NCBI GenBank assembly: GCA_965644295.1
Contig: CBFFRP010000121.1
Location: 1 to 61,662, forward strand
Source of the DNA: Paraphysomonas bandaiensis
Lineage: Eukaryota > Chrysophyceae
DNA: 61,662 nucleotides
Reading direction: 5' to 3'
Shown here: positions 43,931 through 55,472 of the stretch, in pieces
Layout: the number at the start of each line of letters is the position of its first letter
Numbering within the stretch: the stretch's first letter is position 1
Translations under genes and position numbers: made by a program
The notes under the pieces: generated by a model
What the model was told of the DNA's origin: nothing
Seen by the model: only the letters and a program-made list of their open reading frames with translations
The model's database searches: none

Positions 43931-45375
43931 CAACTCTTTTTTATGTTGTCAAGATGTAGTTTTGAATTTCATTAATAGCACCTGGTGTTGGTGGGTAATG
44001 TGCGATCGGCATTGCGCAATTTCTAAATTACCTGGCAGTTGGTAGTTTTCTTCCACAATCCACATCTTAAGAAATTTAATGAGCACTTCTCTCTTGAAAA
44101 TTGAAATACTTCCATTTAGGGATAAAGAAGATAGTCCTCATTGTTGTGTACGTCCTATTGTTGTGTACGTCCTATTTACCACTCTATATTAAGTAGTACT
44201 AAGGTAAGCAAAGTCGGTGAGTTCGACTCTAATAATGAATGTAGCCGACCAGGGTAAACTTCATATCCCCTCCAGTAAGAGAGACAGAATTCCGAGGTGG
44301 GGTTATATTGAGGAACCCATTAAGGAGTGGTGAATAGACACATGTGCAGTTGATTCTACATCTATTATTCTGATGAACTTGCAAAAAGTTCAGTTGATTA
44401 TCGCTTGTAAGTATTTTTAAGTAGTAAACAGAACTTTGTTATACATAGCACATAGCACTATAGTATGCACATTCTGTTATATATAGTGTAACCATTACGT
44501 TCTCACGTTTTTGAACTGTAGCTAATTTTAAATGTCTTTACAAACATGTTCTCTTTATACCAACTGCGATATTTATCGCAAAACGCATCAAAAATCAACT
44601 TAAATCATCATTTTTAACTTCACCAGGTTTTGACGATTTCACCAGGTTAGGTCATCACAACATCGACTTGTAGTAAAATATTTTAAGGGTTTAGAACAAT
44701 ATATTGCAACACTATTGTTAGACATTAGATAGTGCCCCGTCAATAATATTAATGGAGTCATTTACAATTTACCACGGCTTATTAGCAACAACACTGGGCA
44801 GCAGATATTGTTCTGCCCATTTATAGCCAAAAATTCTTGTGTGGTACAAGGGACACTATTATAAGTGTCACTTGCGTAGACATCTTTTCGGCCCTGACGA
44901 ATAAACAAGTATCCGAGAATTAGACCCTTCTCACAGGGGCATCCGGAGAATGGGTTAACCTGAAATCCTGAAGTTATCAGATGTCACGTCTATCAACATT
45001 CTTCTTGTTCACAGCGATTGCTTTGAGTGATAGAGCAAAAGTGGTTGCACCTTGGTGCTTGCTGTGACGCACAAGCAGCTTTCGTAACGTAAAATAGTAG
45101 GAGATCAGAGTTAAGCCCTAGTTAGTTAAATTGCAATGCTACATTAGTTCTGACTCCAACATGCCAATTGCTAAAAACAAGACATGCACACTAATATCAT
45201 CATGTTAGTACTTAACCATCTTAATTCCCTAACCATGTTAGCTATCGGCCACATTCATTTCGGATTATGAGGTCCATACTTTTCTCATCAGTATTAATAG
45301 CGGAATGACGCCATTTACGAATTATGAATGTAAAATTCAAATCTTCTATTTAACTAGTAGATATACTCTGCGTAC
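43931..45375. other. Intergenic region with repeat X copy 4
   Basis: No supported gene. Contains repeat X at 44765-45135 and a short direct repeat (tattgttgtgtacgtcc, 44141-44173). Confidence 0.45.
44765..45135 (+). repeat. Repeat X copy 4
   Basis: Opposite orientation to copies 1-3. Plus-strand reading gives IVLPIYSQKFLCGTRDTI and ISVTCVDIFSALTNKQ before a stop, then SGCTLVLAVTHKQLS in another frame: a decayed coding element. Confidence 0.65.
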
Positions 45376-46841
45376 CTAGTTACAATGGGGCGACTCCTGG
45401 AGAATATTTTTCACTTTCGACAAGAAAGCCCCAGCAGGCTCTCGAATGACAGCGGTCGAAAAATCATCGAACTGAGTGTCGTCCAGGTTAATCATAACTA
45501 ATGGTATACCCAATCGAATAGCAACAGTAGGAAGTGTGTTGACAGGACTGACAACCAGACTTGTTCCGATAATGAACAGCAGATCACAACCGGCGATAAT
45601 TTCAGTAGCAGTTTGATATATATTTTCAGGCAAAGGTTGACCAAACATGACAGTTTCGGTTCTAAGTGGGGCTAAACAATTTGGACATTTAGGTACAGGG
45701 GTGCTAGCATAATACCCAACTTCAAGTGCCTCTTCTTCCGATAAAGAATACGTACAATCTCCAGACCTAATACACAATGAGCTAAATACTACTATCTCAC
45801 AAGTCACGTCAACATATGTAAGTGTTCGTATACACACCTGTAAGGTATTTGATTTAGGGGTGTCATTTTATCAGAACAAATTAGTCCTCTCATATGACCA
45901 TGCAGCTCCAGGACTTTATCCGCAGGCACACCAGACTTTATATGAAGTGAATCAACATTTTGAGTTATCACATTACGAAGTTTTCCAGTGTCATGGAGAT
46001 AAAAGAAGAAATCATGTGCCGGATTAGGTGAGGCATCAGTCACTTTAGGAAGAAGGGAATGCTTCATTTTCCACCAGTACATAGCACCCTGAGGGTCTGA
46101 GTTAAAGGAAGATATTCCCATCCGAGTGGCATCAAAGTCGCGCCATATAGTTCCAGCAGAAGCATCTGAATTGGAGATGTGAGATCCATGTGAGCGGAAA
46201 GGAGGGATCCCAGATTCAACACTTATCCCGGCACCGCTGAGACAGACGATGTGTTTCGACTTCCTCACTAGGTCAGCTACCTCCATAGCGGTGTATATAC
46301 GCTGTGATGGATCAATCTCAGTGTATATTTTATTTATAAGACCAAGAGAATCATTTTCTGCAAAGCTTCTTTCGAAAGGTTCGACAGTACAGCTACTGAA
46401 CGCGAATCTGTCAATAACCTGGCTGATTCCGGAGGGATCCCGTATGCGGAGACGACAAATTACTTCATCACTCTTCTCCCCACCACCTTCGGCACCACTT
46501 TTCAGTAACATGTCAATACAATCCAAAAAATTGTCAACATCATGTTGCATAGTAGCAGAATATCCATCTCTCATCATATCAATGTCGTGACTCACTTTAG
46601 TCAAGAGGCCTGATACACTTCCTTTGAACCCTCCATGAGCAAAACTCTCTTGTTTGACACCTAAAGTAGTAACTTCCCATTCTGCTGCATCTGTCATTAT
46701 AATACCAGCTTGTAATTGACCATAGCCTATGCTTATATCTATACAGCATCCTGTAGAGGGCATGTCATTGTCTAACAGCATATCTGCAACATAACAGGTG
46801 TCATCTCCATCCTCTCCAATCCAATCAACAATAGAATTCAT
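45376..46841 (-). CDS. Sirtuin (Sir2) with an N-terminal ZPR1-like domain
   Basis: Complement of 45838-46841 and 45376-45781 (56-base intron); 469 aa. The C-terminal about 280 residues are an NAD-dependent deacylase: GAGISVESGIPPFR, TQNVDSLH, the catalytic His in LELHGH, GTSLVVSPVN and MINLDD. Zinc ligands are atypical: CPNC is present, but the first pair is spread out (LICSDK, SLCIRSGDC). The N-terminal about 170 residues align by eye with the ZPR1 A/B domain: GFKGSVSGLLTKVSHDI resembles its TTVEGLLTKI helix region and LRIRDPSGISQVI its DDPLGNSYI strand; the ZPR1 CX2C zinc fingers are absent. This combination is unknown to me. It may deacetylate a translation or nuclear factor bound through the ZPR1-like part. 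Confidence 0.88.
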
Positions 46842-47568
46842 GTTATTTATTATTACTTTTACTTCTTGTAGCTAAATTCTTCTATATGAGAATAGAGGAT
46901 TGCATTGTATGCATCTCATGTATATGTACATATATATGAGTCGTAGTCGTCGCAGTGGTGTGGAATTTTACACGAACAGTTCTGAGAAACATCCATGTCC
47001 GGATATCCACAAGAAAGTATGCATCTTATTTTTCGGGAATAAATTGAAGTAAAACTTTTCTATATAACTGAAATACAACTACGGCTAGAATACAGATAAT
47101 TGTTGTCTCAATAATAGAGGCATCTTTGAACAAAAATATACAAAGAATGCCGATACTTGAAAACCACAATATACCAGTATACTGCTGCTGATGCTGCTCC
47201 ATTGTGCTGTATAGGTACTGTATATGTAGAAAAGGGTAATTTTTGTATATAAATCCCTTAAATTCTAATTTCCAGCTATTTAAGTTCTCGAAAGCTGTGG
47301 CTACTAAACAGGGAACCAAAAAAACATAAAAAAGTCGATTCTAAATAACCTATATTAACCAATCCTATTCCTTGATTGTTATATGAATTAGTTTGATTGG
47401 TTAGTTTCTATCCACCAATCAAGAGATATAATGGGGACGTATATACTGTATATGCTTACACGTCTCTCCATATACAAGACACCCTTCCATTAGCATATAC
47501 ATACACAGTACTGAACATAAACTAGTTTACTCCCCTTATTTATAGACACTTACTCATCAATCAATAGT
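46842..47568. promoter_or_regulatory. Region between sirtuin and PAK1IP1 genes
   Basis: Holds a 97-codon minus-strand frame (47026-47319) and, before PAK1IP1, three ATTGG/CCAAT-type boxes (47360, 47397, 47416) followed by TATA-like sequence. Confidence 0.4.
47026..47319 (-). CDS. Small putative membrane protein, 97 aa
   Basis: Begins MVPCLVATAFENLNSWKLEF, with two hydrophobic segments near the C-terminus (ILWFSSIGILCIFLF and TTIICILAVVVFQLY), ending LLQFIPEK. The two-span hairpin resembles the start of PIG-H (GPI-GlcNAc transferase subunit), but the following catalytic part is not found, so this is speculation. About 130 bases of the same sequence recur at 53636-53760, so at least one copy is a duplicate fragment. 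The start codon is unsupported. Confidence 0.35.
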   Translation of the reverse strand: MVPCLVATAFENLNSWKLEFKGFIYKNYPFLHIQYLYSTMEQHQQQYTGILWFSSIGILCIFLFKDASIIETTIICILAVVVFQLYRKVLLQFIPEK

Positions 47569-49402
47569 ATGTCGAGCCTATCAGAGCTCTCCTCAGTACC
47601 GGAAGTAAACATAGCCGCGGCATCTTATGAGGGATCATTGTTTTCATGGTCTTCATCCTCCTCATCAGACTCTTCTCGTCATCCATATGAACTTACAATG
47701 ACTAGTGGCTTTCATTGTTGTGCTGGATCGTTACGTGCAGTTGCTGTATCAAAGACAGGTGTGACGAATGCATGAGATATGCTCTTAGTGTGATATATGG
47801 ATGCAGGGAAGTATTTGGTGTGTGGAGGAACTGATGAACGCATCAGGTGATATATATGTCTGTAGTTATAAGAATTGTGTGATATATGTGTGTGTAGTTG
47901 TAACAATTGTGTGATATATATGTCCGCAGTTATAGCTCTAACTATATGTGATATCTATAGCTGTAAATATATGTGATATATAAGTCTGTAGCTGTAGCTA
48001 TTTGAACTTATACATATAACTGAATGAGTTGTTTGTAGAATATTCAATATGAGAACTTATTCTTCTCTGGGTGAACTCTCAGCGCACACAGGTATGTAAT
48101 GTTGCCGGTTTGAATTGAAGGTACTTACTTTCGATTTTCCATTGCAGGGGCCATTACATGTCTTGAATTTTTTGAGGATTCATATCTTCTTAGTGGAAGC
48201 GAGGTAGATTACTTCATATTGAAAGTGTGGGATTTCAGTAATAGTTTCTGTAGGACTGCTCGGTTTGCATATGGAGAGTTCATGACTGGCTGTGTGTACA
48301 TATTCTGGGAGGTCACAAAGCTGCTGTTACGTCCCTTTCAATTCATCCAAGCGGTAAGTTGGCCCTGTCAACCGGAAAGGACAACACACTTCGACTATGG
48401 AACCTTGTACAAGGTATTATTGTTCTATTTTATTTGTATTATTTAACTGTGAATATTTAGGGCGATGCGCGTTCACTCGCCGTCTCAAAGGCTCAGCGGC
48501 ATCTATCCCTGGTGGGCTTAAGTGGGAGCGACCGGATGCAGCGAACTACATGATAGTAACAGGCAATCGAATAGAGGTGATTAGTCGCAATTGGTGAGAG
48601 TTGATGTAACTTCTCCGTGTAGGTTTTTTCAGCTGCGGACAATTCGCTGACCACTTCCTTCCAATATAGCAGCCGTGTAAATGAAGCGGACTTCCTTCCA
48701 TCATCTGTGTCGACATTGTCCGGTGCTGTTGTGGCAGTATGCGAGGACAAAACCCTACAAGTCTGTGGATCGGATGGGCAACGGGTATGTATGTATGGGG
48801 TAGTTGAAAACGTATCACTTTTTGTCTACCACTGTCAGTTGCAGAAGGTAGATCTATCTGGGCTCGGAGGAAGGCTTAGAAGCTTCAGTTGCTGCCATCA
48901 GGGTAGTACAAACAAAGACTTCGCTGCTGTTGTGACGTCGAATGGAAAAATAGCTGTATGTGCATGTTTTTATACCTGCATCTGCGTGCGTACTCGTACG
49001 TTAATGTTATTATGTAGTTGCTAAATATGCGGCCACTGAGTGAATCTTCTCAGAGTGTGCAGTTGAATGATATCTTGCTTGCATCTCATTCAGTTAAAGT
49101 GGAACCAAGACTCACATGCACTGTATGCTGGATACAGAGTGGTAGGCATCCATATATGTCTTCATTGATTCCGACTATTCACGGTGGCAACAGGTAGCAA
49201 AGGAAGTAGCGGTGATACGGAAAGCACGATACCAGCCGAAGAAGGAACCACCAATGCCACGCATAAGCGGAAAAGGAAAGGCAAGTCTTCTGTTGAAACT
49301 GAACGTGCGAGCCAGCCGCGTGTGCGTTTTCAGGAAGATGTTGATAGCTCTGAGACAAAAAAATCTGTGAAAAAAAAGAAAGCCAAAACAAAGAGTTCAT
49401 AG
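47569..49402 (+). CDS. PAK1IP1: WD40 ribosome-biogenesis factor, PAK1IP1/MAK11 family
   Basis: Ten exons: 47569-47758, 47807-47846, 48039-48091, 48148-48203, 48254-48413, 48461-48576, 48623-48784, 48845-48955, 49018-49141 and 49194-49402; 406 aa. MAK11/PAK1IP1 is a nucleolar beta-propeller needed for 60S subunit assembly. Family-specific blocks follow the human protein: SLRAVAVSKTGKYLVCGGTD, GAITCLEFFEDSYLLSGSED, GGHKAAVTSLSIHPSGKLAL, NTLRLWNLVQGRCAFTRRLK and RLTCTVCWI. The C-terminus is Lys-rich (THKRKRKGKSS, KKSVKKKKAKTKSS), a nucleolar targeting tail as in relatives. The second intron (192 bases) is longer than the others and made of degenerate tandem units. Introns are otherwise 46-62 bases. 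Confidence 0.92.
47847..48038 (+). repeat. Intron of PAK1IP1 built from tandem units
   Basis: About five imperfect units of about 30 bases, each beginning GTGATAT(AT) and containing CTGTAG or CCGCAG, for example GTGATATATATGTCTGTAG. Each unit thus resembles a miniature donor-plus-acceptor. Confidence 0.7.
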
Positions 49403-50090
49403 ATGACATACATTGTGCTAACAGAATGTAATTATCGAATATTAAATCTTTTTTTTCGGGAATACGATTCATATAGTGTTTAGTCATTCAAATCTACGGG
49501 GAAGTTCATATTGTATTTCAGTTTGCTTTCTTATTTTCTGAAATCAATCTTGTCGCAGTATGACATTCTAATAATTTCTGGGAAATTATTATTTTTTCTG
49601 TTTGAGCAATTAAAAGCTGTAATTTTACCCGTCAGTTAGGTCTCATGGTTAGAAGATTCAATGTAGCTACAGCTTTGACTTGAGAGGGAGTGTTTGTTAA
49701 GTTTTGCTGTTTGAGCAATTAAAAGCTGTAATTCTAAGGTATTGGAATTTATGACCGTTAGTCAAAGAAGATAGTGGCGATGTAATATCGTACGAGAAAT
49801 GATTGGTCGTAGCAATAATATGAAATTGATGAATGAGAAGAGATATTGATTATAATGAGCGAATACACGTCCAGTTAACTTAGTAAATCATCCAATTGTG
49901 TCATAACTTGACATCCTTTGTAACAAAATTCAGCCTTTAATTCTATTTTCGCACCGTTTTAACTCACTTGAATTGCTTAATGTATATCATATATATCATA
50001 GAGCAAAACTCAACACGAGATGTATTGCTTTTGATGCTTAGAGTGGCTGTCACTGATAAGATCAAGAGTTTAAATTACAAACTATTTCTT
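49403..50090. other. Convergent intergenic region
   Basis: No gene. The direct repeat tttgagcaattaaaagctgtaatt occurs at about 49600 and 49710, and a short repeat Y-like fragment at 49960-50020. Confidence 0.45.
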
Positions 50091-53000
50091 CTAATCGACA
50101 TATATAGCTAACCATTTATGTAGTTGATGTATACTGAGCGTATGCACAAACTGATCAATATTAGCGGCAAAATAACTAAAAGAAAATCTCGACTGTTTTA
50201 TGACTTCTTCCGAGGTAACAGCAGAATTGCGGCGTCGCTGTATCACCGCAATGCCTCTAAAAATACACGGAACATCATTGAGCAGTAGGAAAAGAGAAAT
50301 TAAAACTCACCCATCAAAATCTGCCATGCTTAATTCAAAATCAGGAAGAGTCTTGGCATATAAAAGAATCTGCTATAATATTACCTACAGTGCAACATGA
50401 ACTATTTTTATCGTACCTTCCAAATGTCACCAGTCCAGTATATCGAACGAGAACCCTCATAATTGAATGACTCGTGTATATACATTGGTCTCGTATTACG
50501 CACAAGAGCAGCACCTTTGTGAGACAAATAAGGTAATACAGTCTGTAGACTTGACCACGCTTCATCAAATGAAAGCATATCGTGTAATATAATAATATCA
50601 AACGAATTGGAATTAATCTCATTCAATTGGTCAATAAGGTAATCCTCATTTCGAATATCCCAATTCACGTTACCAGAGCGGTTGGTATGAATGCAGTATC
50701 TCGGAAACTTCTCATCGATAAAATCAAACTGATATGTTGAGCAACCAATCTGCAGGATGGATCCTAAAAAAATCGTGACATCTTAATCTTACAGTGCCAA
50801 GCAGTAAAGCACGGCATTCACTCCACAACAATACAATAGAATATAAATAGGTATGAAAGAATTCACTGCAACACATAATATCGTGTTCTGGAATAACTCT
50901 TATCATATATATTGCGCATAATGTACCTGCATAATTATATCTTCGCCACAGATACCCAAGAAGTATTTGTCCATTAATATGTGTGTCGCAGAATGACGAC
51001 GAGTTTACTGTCCTTGACATAGCAGTGGGTGAAAGCGGCCTTGCTCGGAATATAGAAGTGTATTTCGTGTGACTACACGCGCATTCCGCCCACATTAAGG
51101 CTCTCTCCGGGCTGGACTGAGCGAAATCTAGATGAGAAACACAATCACGAGGGTATTCCGAAGAGAGGGGCGAGCCACATGTGTTGCTGAGTGAGGACGA
51201 CCATGCATGAACTGTAAACAGTAGTTATATATCAATAACTTTACATCAACGTTATTCTGCTTCCATCAGATAATTATTAGGTGTACAGCATACCTGCTAA
51301 ATTATTGAGCGCATCAGTGAGAAACTTCAACGAGGATGAGATCGCATCGCCGTTTCCCATCATTACGGTGTCAGTAAGTTGGTCACGAATCATATACTCA
51401 ACTGCATGTTTTTCTACTCACAAAGTATTACTTTCAAAAATATGTCTACAGTTTGTAACAACAGCTTAGACACTTGTAATGCTATATACCACAGCGCGAG
51501 AATATAACACATACTGTAACTGCACAAATCGAGAGTACAAACCTATATCTCTCCGAAGGGCTGGGTCTCTCAGCAACGCAAGCGCTGTTTGTGGCAAGGC
51601 TGCTGTGTCAGCAAAAATCACTAGGCCGCTCAAATGTTCCTCGTCAGATACACATCCAGATCGCTAAATAAAGTAGTTAATACTACAACGTCCGAAGTAA
51701 ACACACAGGACTTTTCGTCTGGTAATACTATGGACAATGTGCTCCTTCATGCGTACCTCGCTCAATACTACTTTTCCTCTAGCCATTAGTCCCTTGATCC
51801 TGTGCCAGTTGACTGGTGTTGTGAAGGTCTCTATCGAGTGAGGGTCTGTGCAATATGAAGGGTGGGTACTGATATCTTCGGCTGAAGGAGGCCAAGGAAA
51901 ATTAGCAATATTGAGGACTATCTGCACCAGAATAACTTTCAGTATGCGTGTATAATTCATGAGTACCACATACAAAAATGGGTGCTCTGCCCTCACACTA
52001 CAAACGACACACGACACAGCATACCTTCGCCTGGTCAATAATGCTGTCTCGTTTGCTGCCGAAGAGCTGGTAGCCCATATGAAACTCCACCCTCAAATTA
52101 TGTTCATTTGCCAACTCTGCGAACGCATTCCATATTTCCAAACGATGATCATTGCTTGATCCGTAAAAGAGGATGTCGATGGGTTGGCCTATGTCAGCTA
52201 AACGAGATTGCGATGCTACAATATCTTCAGAAAACCAAGTTAGCTAGAAAATAGCGTACTACAAAAACTTACACCTTGAAATCTAAGTAATGCTCGACTA
52301 GAAAGAATAATGTTATTCGGAACAAATCCGGGCACTAAGTTAAGGTCAGTCTTCATCGTACTTCTACTACTGGCAGATGATGGATCACGCCACCGTCTCA
52401 TGTTACTGTGTATGGACTCCCAGTAAGCGAAAGCATCCACGACGTAAGAACGGTCATAACAGGCTTCTTCTCGGCCACAGGAGTCAAATATGAAACCAAT
52501 TTCTCCACCCTCTTTCGAAACCGTTGGATTCTTTTCAAAGTTCCATATTACGTATCTAGCCTTCACAGGAACACCCAAAGGACCTCCAACTGGCTTCACA
52601 ACAATGTCCTCATCTGTGAGTCCCAGATGAGACACAATCGAATGGGGTACTCTAAGAGTGGTAAGTGCATCTGATATACCGATGAGGGTCTCACCATACG
52701 TATTATACACCTGATCGAAGTTATATAGGTACAAGTACTTAGTTTGTGGCCATCGGGTACAAAACTCTCCGGTGGCAGGTAAAGGCAACAAAGACGGATT
52801 AAGGAAATTACTAGGGAAATGCTGGTATGATAATGACAAGATATATTCCACATCATCCAGAAAACGTTCTTGTGACAGAATTGTAGAGCCCCGATGCGAA
52901 TCCGGCAGATGCGTCTGAAGAGTGTAATATAAGGAATGAAGTGTCATGTTGCCATTCAGGTGTGATGCAATTATCTTTCGAACTGGAGACAGATGCTTGC

Positions 53001-53511
53001 GCGTATCCGGACTTATTTCAACGGCAGGAAACATCACATCATTTATGGAGTACAGATGTTCATACAAATGACTATCTACACCTTCAAGTGGTATCATATA
53101 GTGGGGATTATAATTATAAGCTAACTCTGCGTAAAAAGCCGAACGCAGAAAACTTCCTGTTTCATAATAAACAGATGCCAAGCACATACTAGCATCTGTA
53201 AAGTGTGGCGATATCTCTAATGATCTAATTGCATATTTATAAGCATAATACAAGTCACCGAGTGCAATAAAAGATGAACATAAATATAGAGCTGCAACAT
53301 CTCTATATTCATTAAATTCAGTTGCACACATGAGATCATACATATCTTCTAATGTACGAGTAGGAGTTATTTCTACTTTATCAATGATTTGTATAGCCTT
53401 TTCTTGTGTACATTGAATAGATGAGATATAACTCTCGTTGTTCTTTAGTATATAAGCATAAGCATTTAGATAGATACTGATAAATAGAAACCATGATAGC
53501 CTTAGAAACAT
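50091..53511 (-). CDS. Secretory TPR / glycosyltransferase / methyltransferase fusion
   Basis: Nine exons on the complement: 52273-53511, 52025-52243, 51757-51921, 51543-51663, 51294-51413, 50927-51211, 50417-50763, 50311-50369 and 50091-50256; 906 aa. The start at 53511 gives a signal peptide or anchor (LSWFLFISIYLNAYAYI). Residues about 60-150 are TPR-like (AALYLCSSFIALGDLYYAYK). Residues about 250-560 resemble a GT-B glycosyltransferase: YLYLYNFDQVY, IWNFEK, IDILFYGSSNDHR, VLNIANF and FTTPVNWHRIKGLMARGKVV. The C-terminal about 230 residues look like a class I SAM methyltransferase (AGSILQIGCSTYQFDFID, FDIIILHDMLSFDEAW, GAALVRNTRP). It may build and methylate a surface or Golgi glycan; substrate unknown. 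Its first intron is only 29 bases. Confidence 0.82.
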
Positions 53512-53999
53512 ATTTCTTATATGATAAATTAAAGTATTAGAAGATTCATGGAATGTGATGGAGTGGAACAAGCAGATAGATGTATGATATGGTGATAGTA
53601 CAGCATATGGACAACATATCGGCATCCTTTGTATATTTTTGTTCCAAGATGCCTCTAATATTGAGACAACAATTATGTGTATTCCAGCCGTAGTTGTATA
53701 TCAATACTATAGAAGAGCTTTGCTTCAATTTATTCCCGAAAATTATGACGCATACGCCCAACATGGTACTATATATGCCACACATATATACAATAATACA
53801 ATACACACCCATACCATGTATGTACATATACATGATCTCACAAGTACACAATCACAAGTACAGCAGTACACAAACTTAAAAACTTGGTTTTTTTACGGAA
53901 CTAAAAAGTTACGTGATTCTGTCAGGTTGACTGTTTGTATATGTATGTATGTACGTACATGTATGTATGGTATAGATAGCTAAATATTCATGTACTTGA
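53512..53999. promoter_or_regulatory. Divergent promoter region with a duplicated fragment
   Basis: Between two head-to-head genes. 53636-53760 (+) duplicates the end of the 97-aa frame at 47026-47160 (translation NIETTIMCIPAVVVYQYYRR). The rest is AT-rich with a short (TGTA)n run at 53940-53970. Confidence 0.5.
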
Positions 54000-55003
54000 A
54001 TGAATTGCTATATCGCCATTCCATTCTTACTTATCAGTGATATTTGTACGATCTATATAGCCATGAAGAACCCATGGGACTATGCATCTTTTATAATAGT
54101 GATGTTATTGGTTCTAGGGGTATGTATATTATCTAGTTTTGAAGGACGGGAGGTCGATTTCTCTAAGAAGGGGAAAGATTTTCGATCAGGTTCCCACCAG
54201 CGTAGAGTTTTTTATTTTGCAGTATTTTTTGCTACTCTTTACAAATTCATATGTATGGTATTGGAAGTATCAGTATATTCAAATTCTAGCTGTGGCGAGA
54301 GTCACTTGTGTTCATTTGTAAGGTTCTCTCCTGATGTTGCCTTTATAGCAGCATACACAGTCATGATCTCTTTTTGGATACAGGTACAGACACTGATTCT
54401 TGTCCTATATGTAGTGACCGCCTATTTCTTTACTCAGTTGGGGTACGACATATCTGGTGCTCCGTCTAATGTTGCTAAAAATTTAATATCTATTGGAATT
54501 CCTGTGCTATTCGTACTGTTCATTCTGCTAATGCTTCTCCACCCAAAGAATGAACCCAATCTCACACTTTTTATTTTTTTGGGTCTGGTGCATATTCTTT
54601 TCTTTGGACTGGTTGTTATGTCCGGTGTGTTAACGGCGAGACATATTGCCTCCACGGCGACTATGGGCCAGCGTGTCTTGAATCGAATTGGCGCGCTTTG
54701 TGTCATTTGCTGCTACTCCTCTATAATGGGAGCAGTATTATATCTCTTCGTTATGCAATTATTATGGTATACCAGGCACTATATTACTCTATACTTCTTT
54801 ACTTCTTTGTTAGGACGGCAGGGTATCCCCACCAGCGTCTGTTCCTATTCGACGGTATCGTGGTATTTCTTAAAGATGTTATACCCATATTTTTGATCCT
54901 ACATTTCACATCTAAACGAGGGTCTTCGCAAAGCCAGCTTCCTCGTTATTTATCTCTCAGCTCTAGTAATAACACTCCTTATATTAGAATCAGTGAAGGG
55001 TAG
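54000..55003 (+). CDS. Multi-span membrane protein, TOM1/THH1-like
   Basis: Exons 54000-54383, 54438-54766 and 54814-55003 (300 aa); the first intron (54 bases) is a stop-free multiple of three, so the unspliced form is 318 aa. About seven hydrophobic spans are seen (IAIPFLLISDICTIYIA, FIIVMLLVLGVCILS, VFYFAVFFATLYKFICMV, FIAAYTVMISFWI, IPVLFVLFILLMLL, FIFLGLVHILFFGLVVM, IGALCVICCYSSIMGAVLYLF), and the last part ends VVFLKDVIPIFLILHF before a Ser-rich cytosolic tail. The pattern and the final VxP-I-x-L-I-L helix recall the TOM1/THH1/TOM3 family of plants and protists, which includes GPCR-like proteins. The assignment is tentative. Divergent from the glycosyltransferase gene. Confidence 0.6.
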
Positions 55004-55349
55004 TAGTTGTAATTTAGTGGAATTTTGTCTATATCTAGAATTTGGCGTGGCTTCTGTTACTTAGTAACAGTTTGTGTCGCATGTATGATAGTATTACTAA
55101 TAAAGATTTTTAATAATACAACAGTTATTTATGTCATAGAGTTTTTTAAGTGCTGTTTGTTTCTGCTGGGTTCAATAATATATCTTGCTTGTAGCATACT
55201 TTTAAGTCTTTTAAGGGTAGTATGTGGTGATTGTATCTTAGCTCCGTACATGGCACTCTAATACCGAATTAACACAACAATACTGTTGTTGGGTGGTGCT
55301 TACTCTGGTTAAACGCACTCACCTCGTTTCGAAGTCTCATAGTACGATA

Positions 55350-55470
55350 TATATTGTGTAGTTGAAGTGAGTTAATAGTGTGGAATAGGTTAAGTCAACT
55401 CGTAGGTGTAACGGGTAATTATGAATACAAATGAATTAAAATCAGTTACTGATGTGTGACCATACAAGAT
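55350..55470 (-). repeat. Repeat Y copy 3 (fragment)
   Basis: Reverse complement matches 5050-5175 (cacacatcagtaactga; tattaactcacttcaa). Confidence 0.6.
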
Positions 55471-55472
55471 AT

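Noticed and set aside
44200-44270. tRNA-like ggtgagttcgactc
   Set aside because: No acceptor-stem pairing or anticodon arm could be found around it.
46935-47020. Plus-strand ATG frame MSRSRRSGVEFYTN as a possible first exon
   Set aside because: No second exon in frame was found before PAK1IP1, and it overlaps the region opposite the 97-aa frame; not supported.
48219-48446. Read-through frame in PAK1IP1 containing KVWDFSNSFC, resembling WD40 text
   Set aside because: Splicing 48204-48253 gives a better match to the family (GSEDCSVCIWRVHDW then GGHKAAVTSLSIHPSG); the read-through breaks the following blade.
55025-55261. 78-codon hydrophobic frame downstream of the TOM1-like gene
   Set aside because: It starts with TTG in AT-rich DNA and resembles chance hydrophobic sequence; no splice links it to the gene before it.
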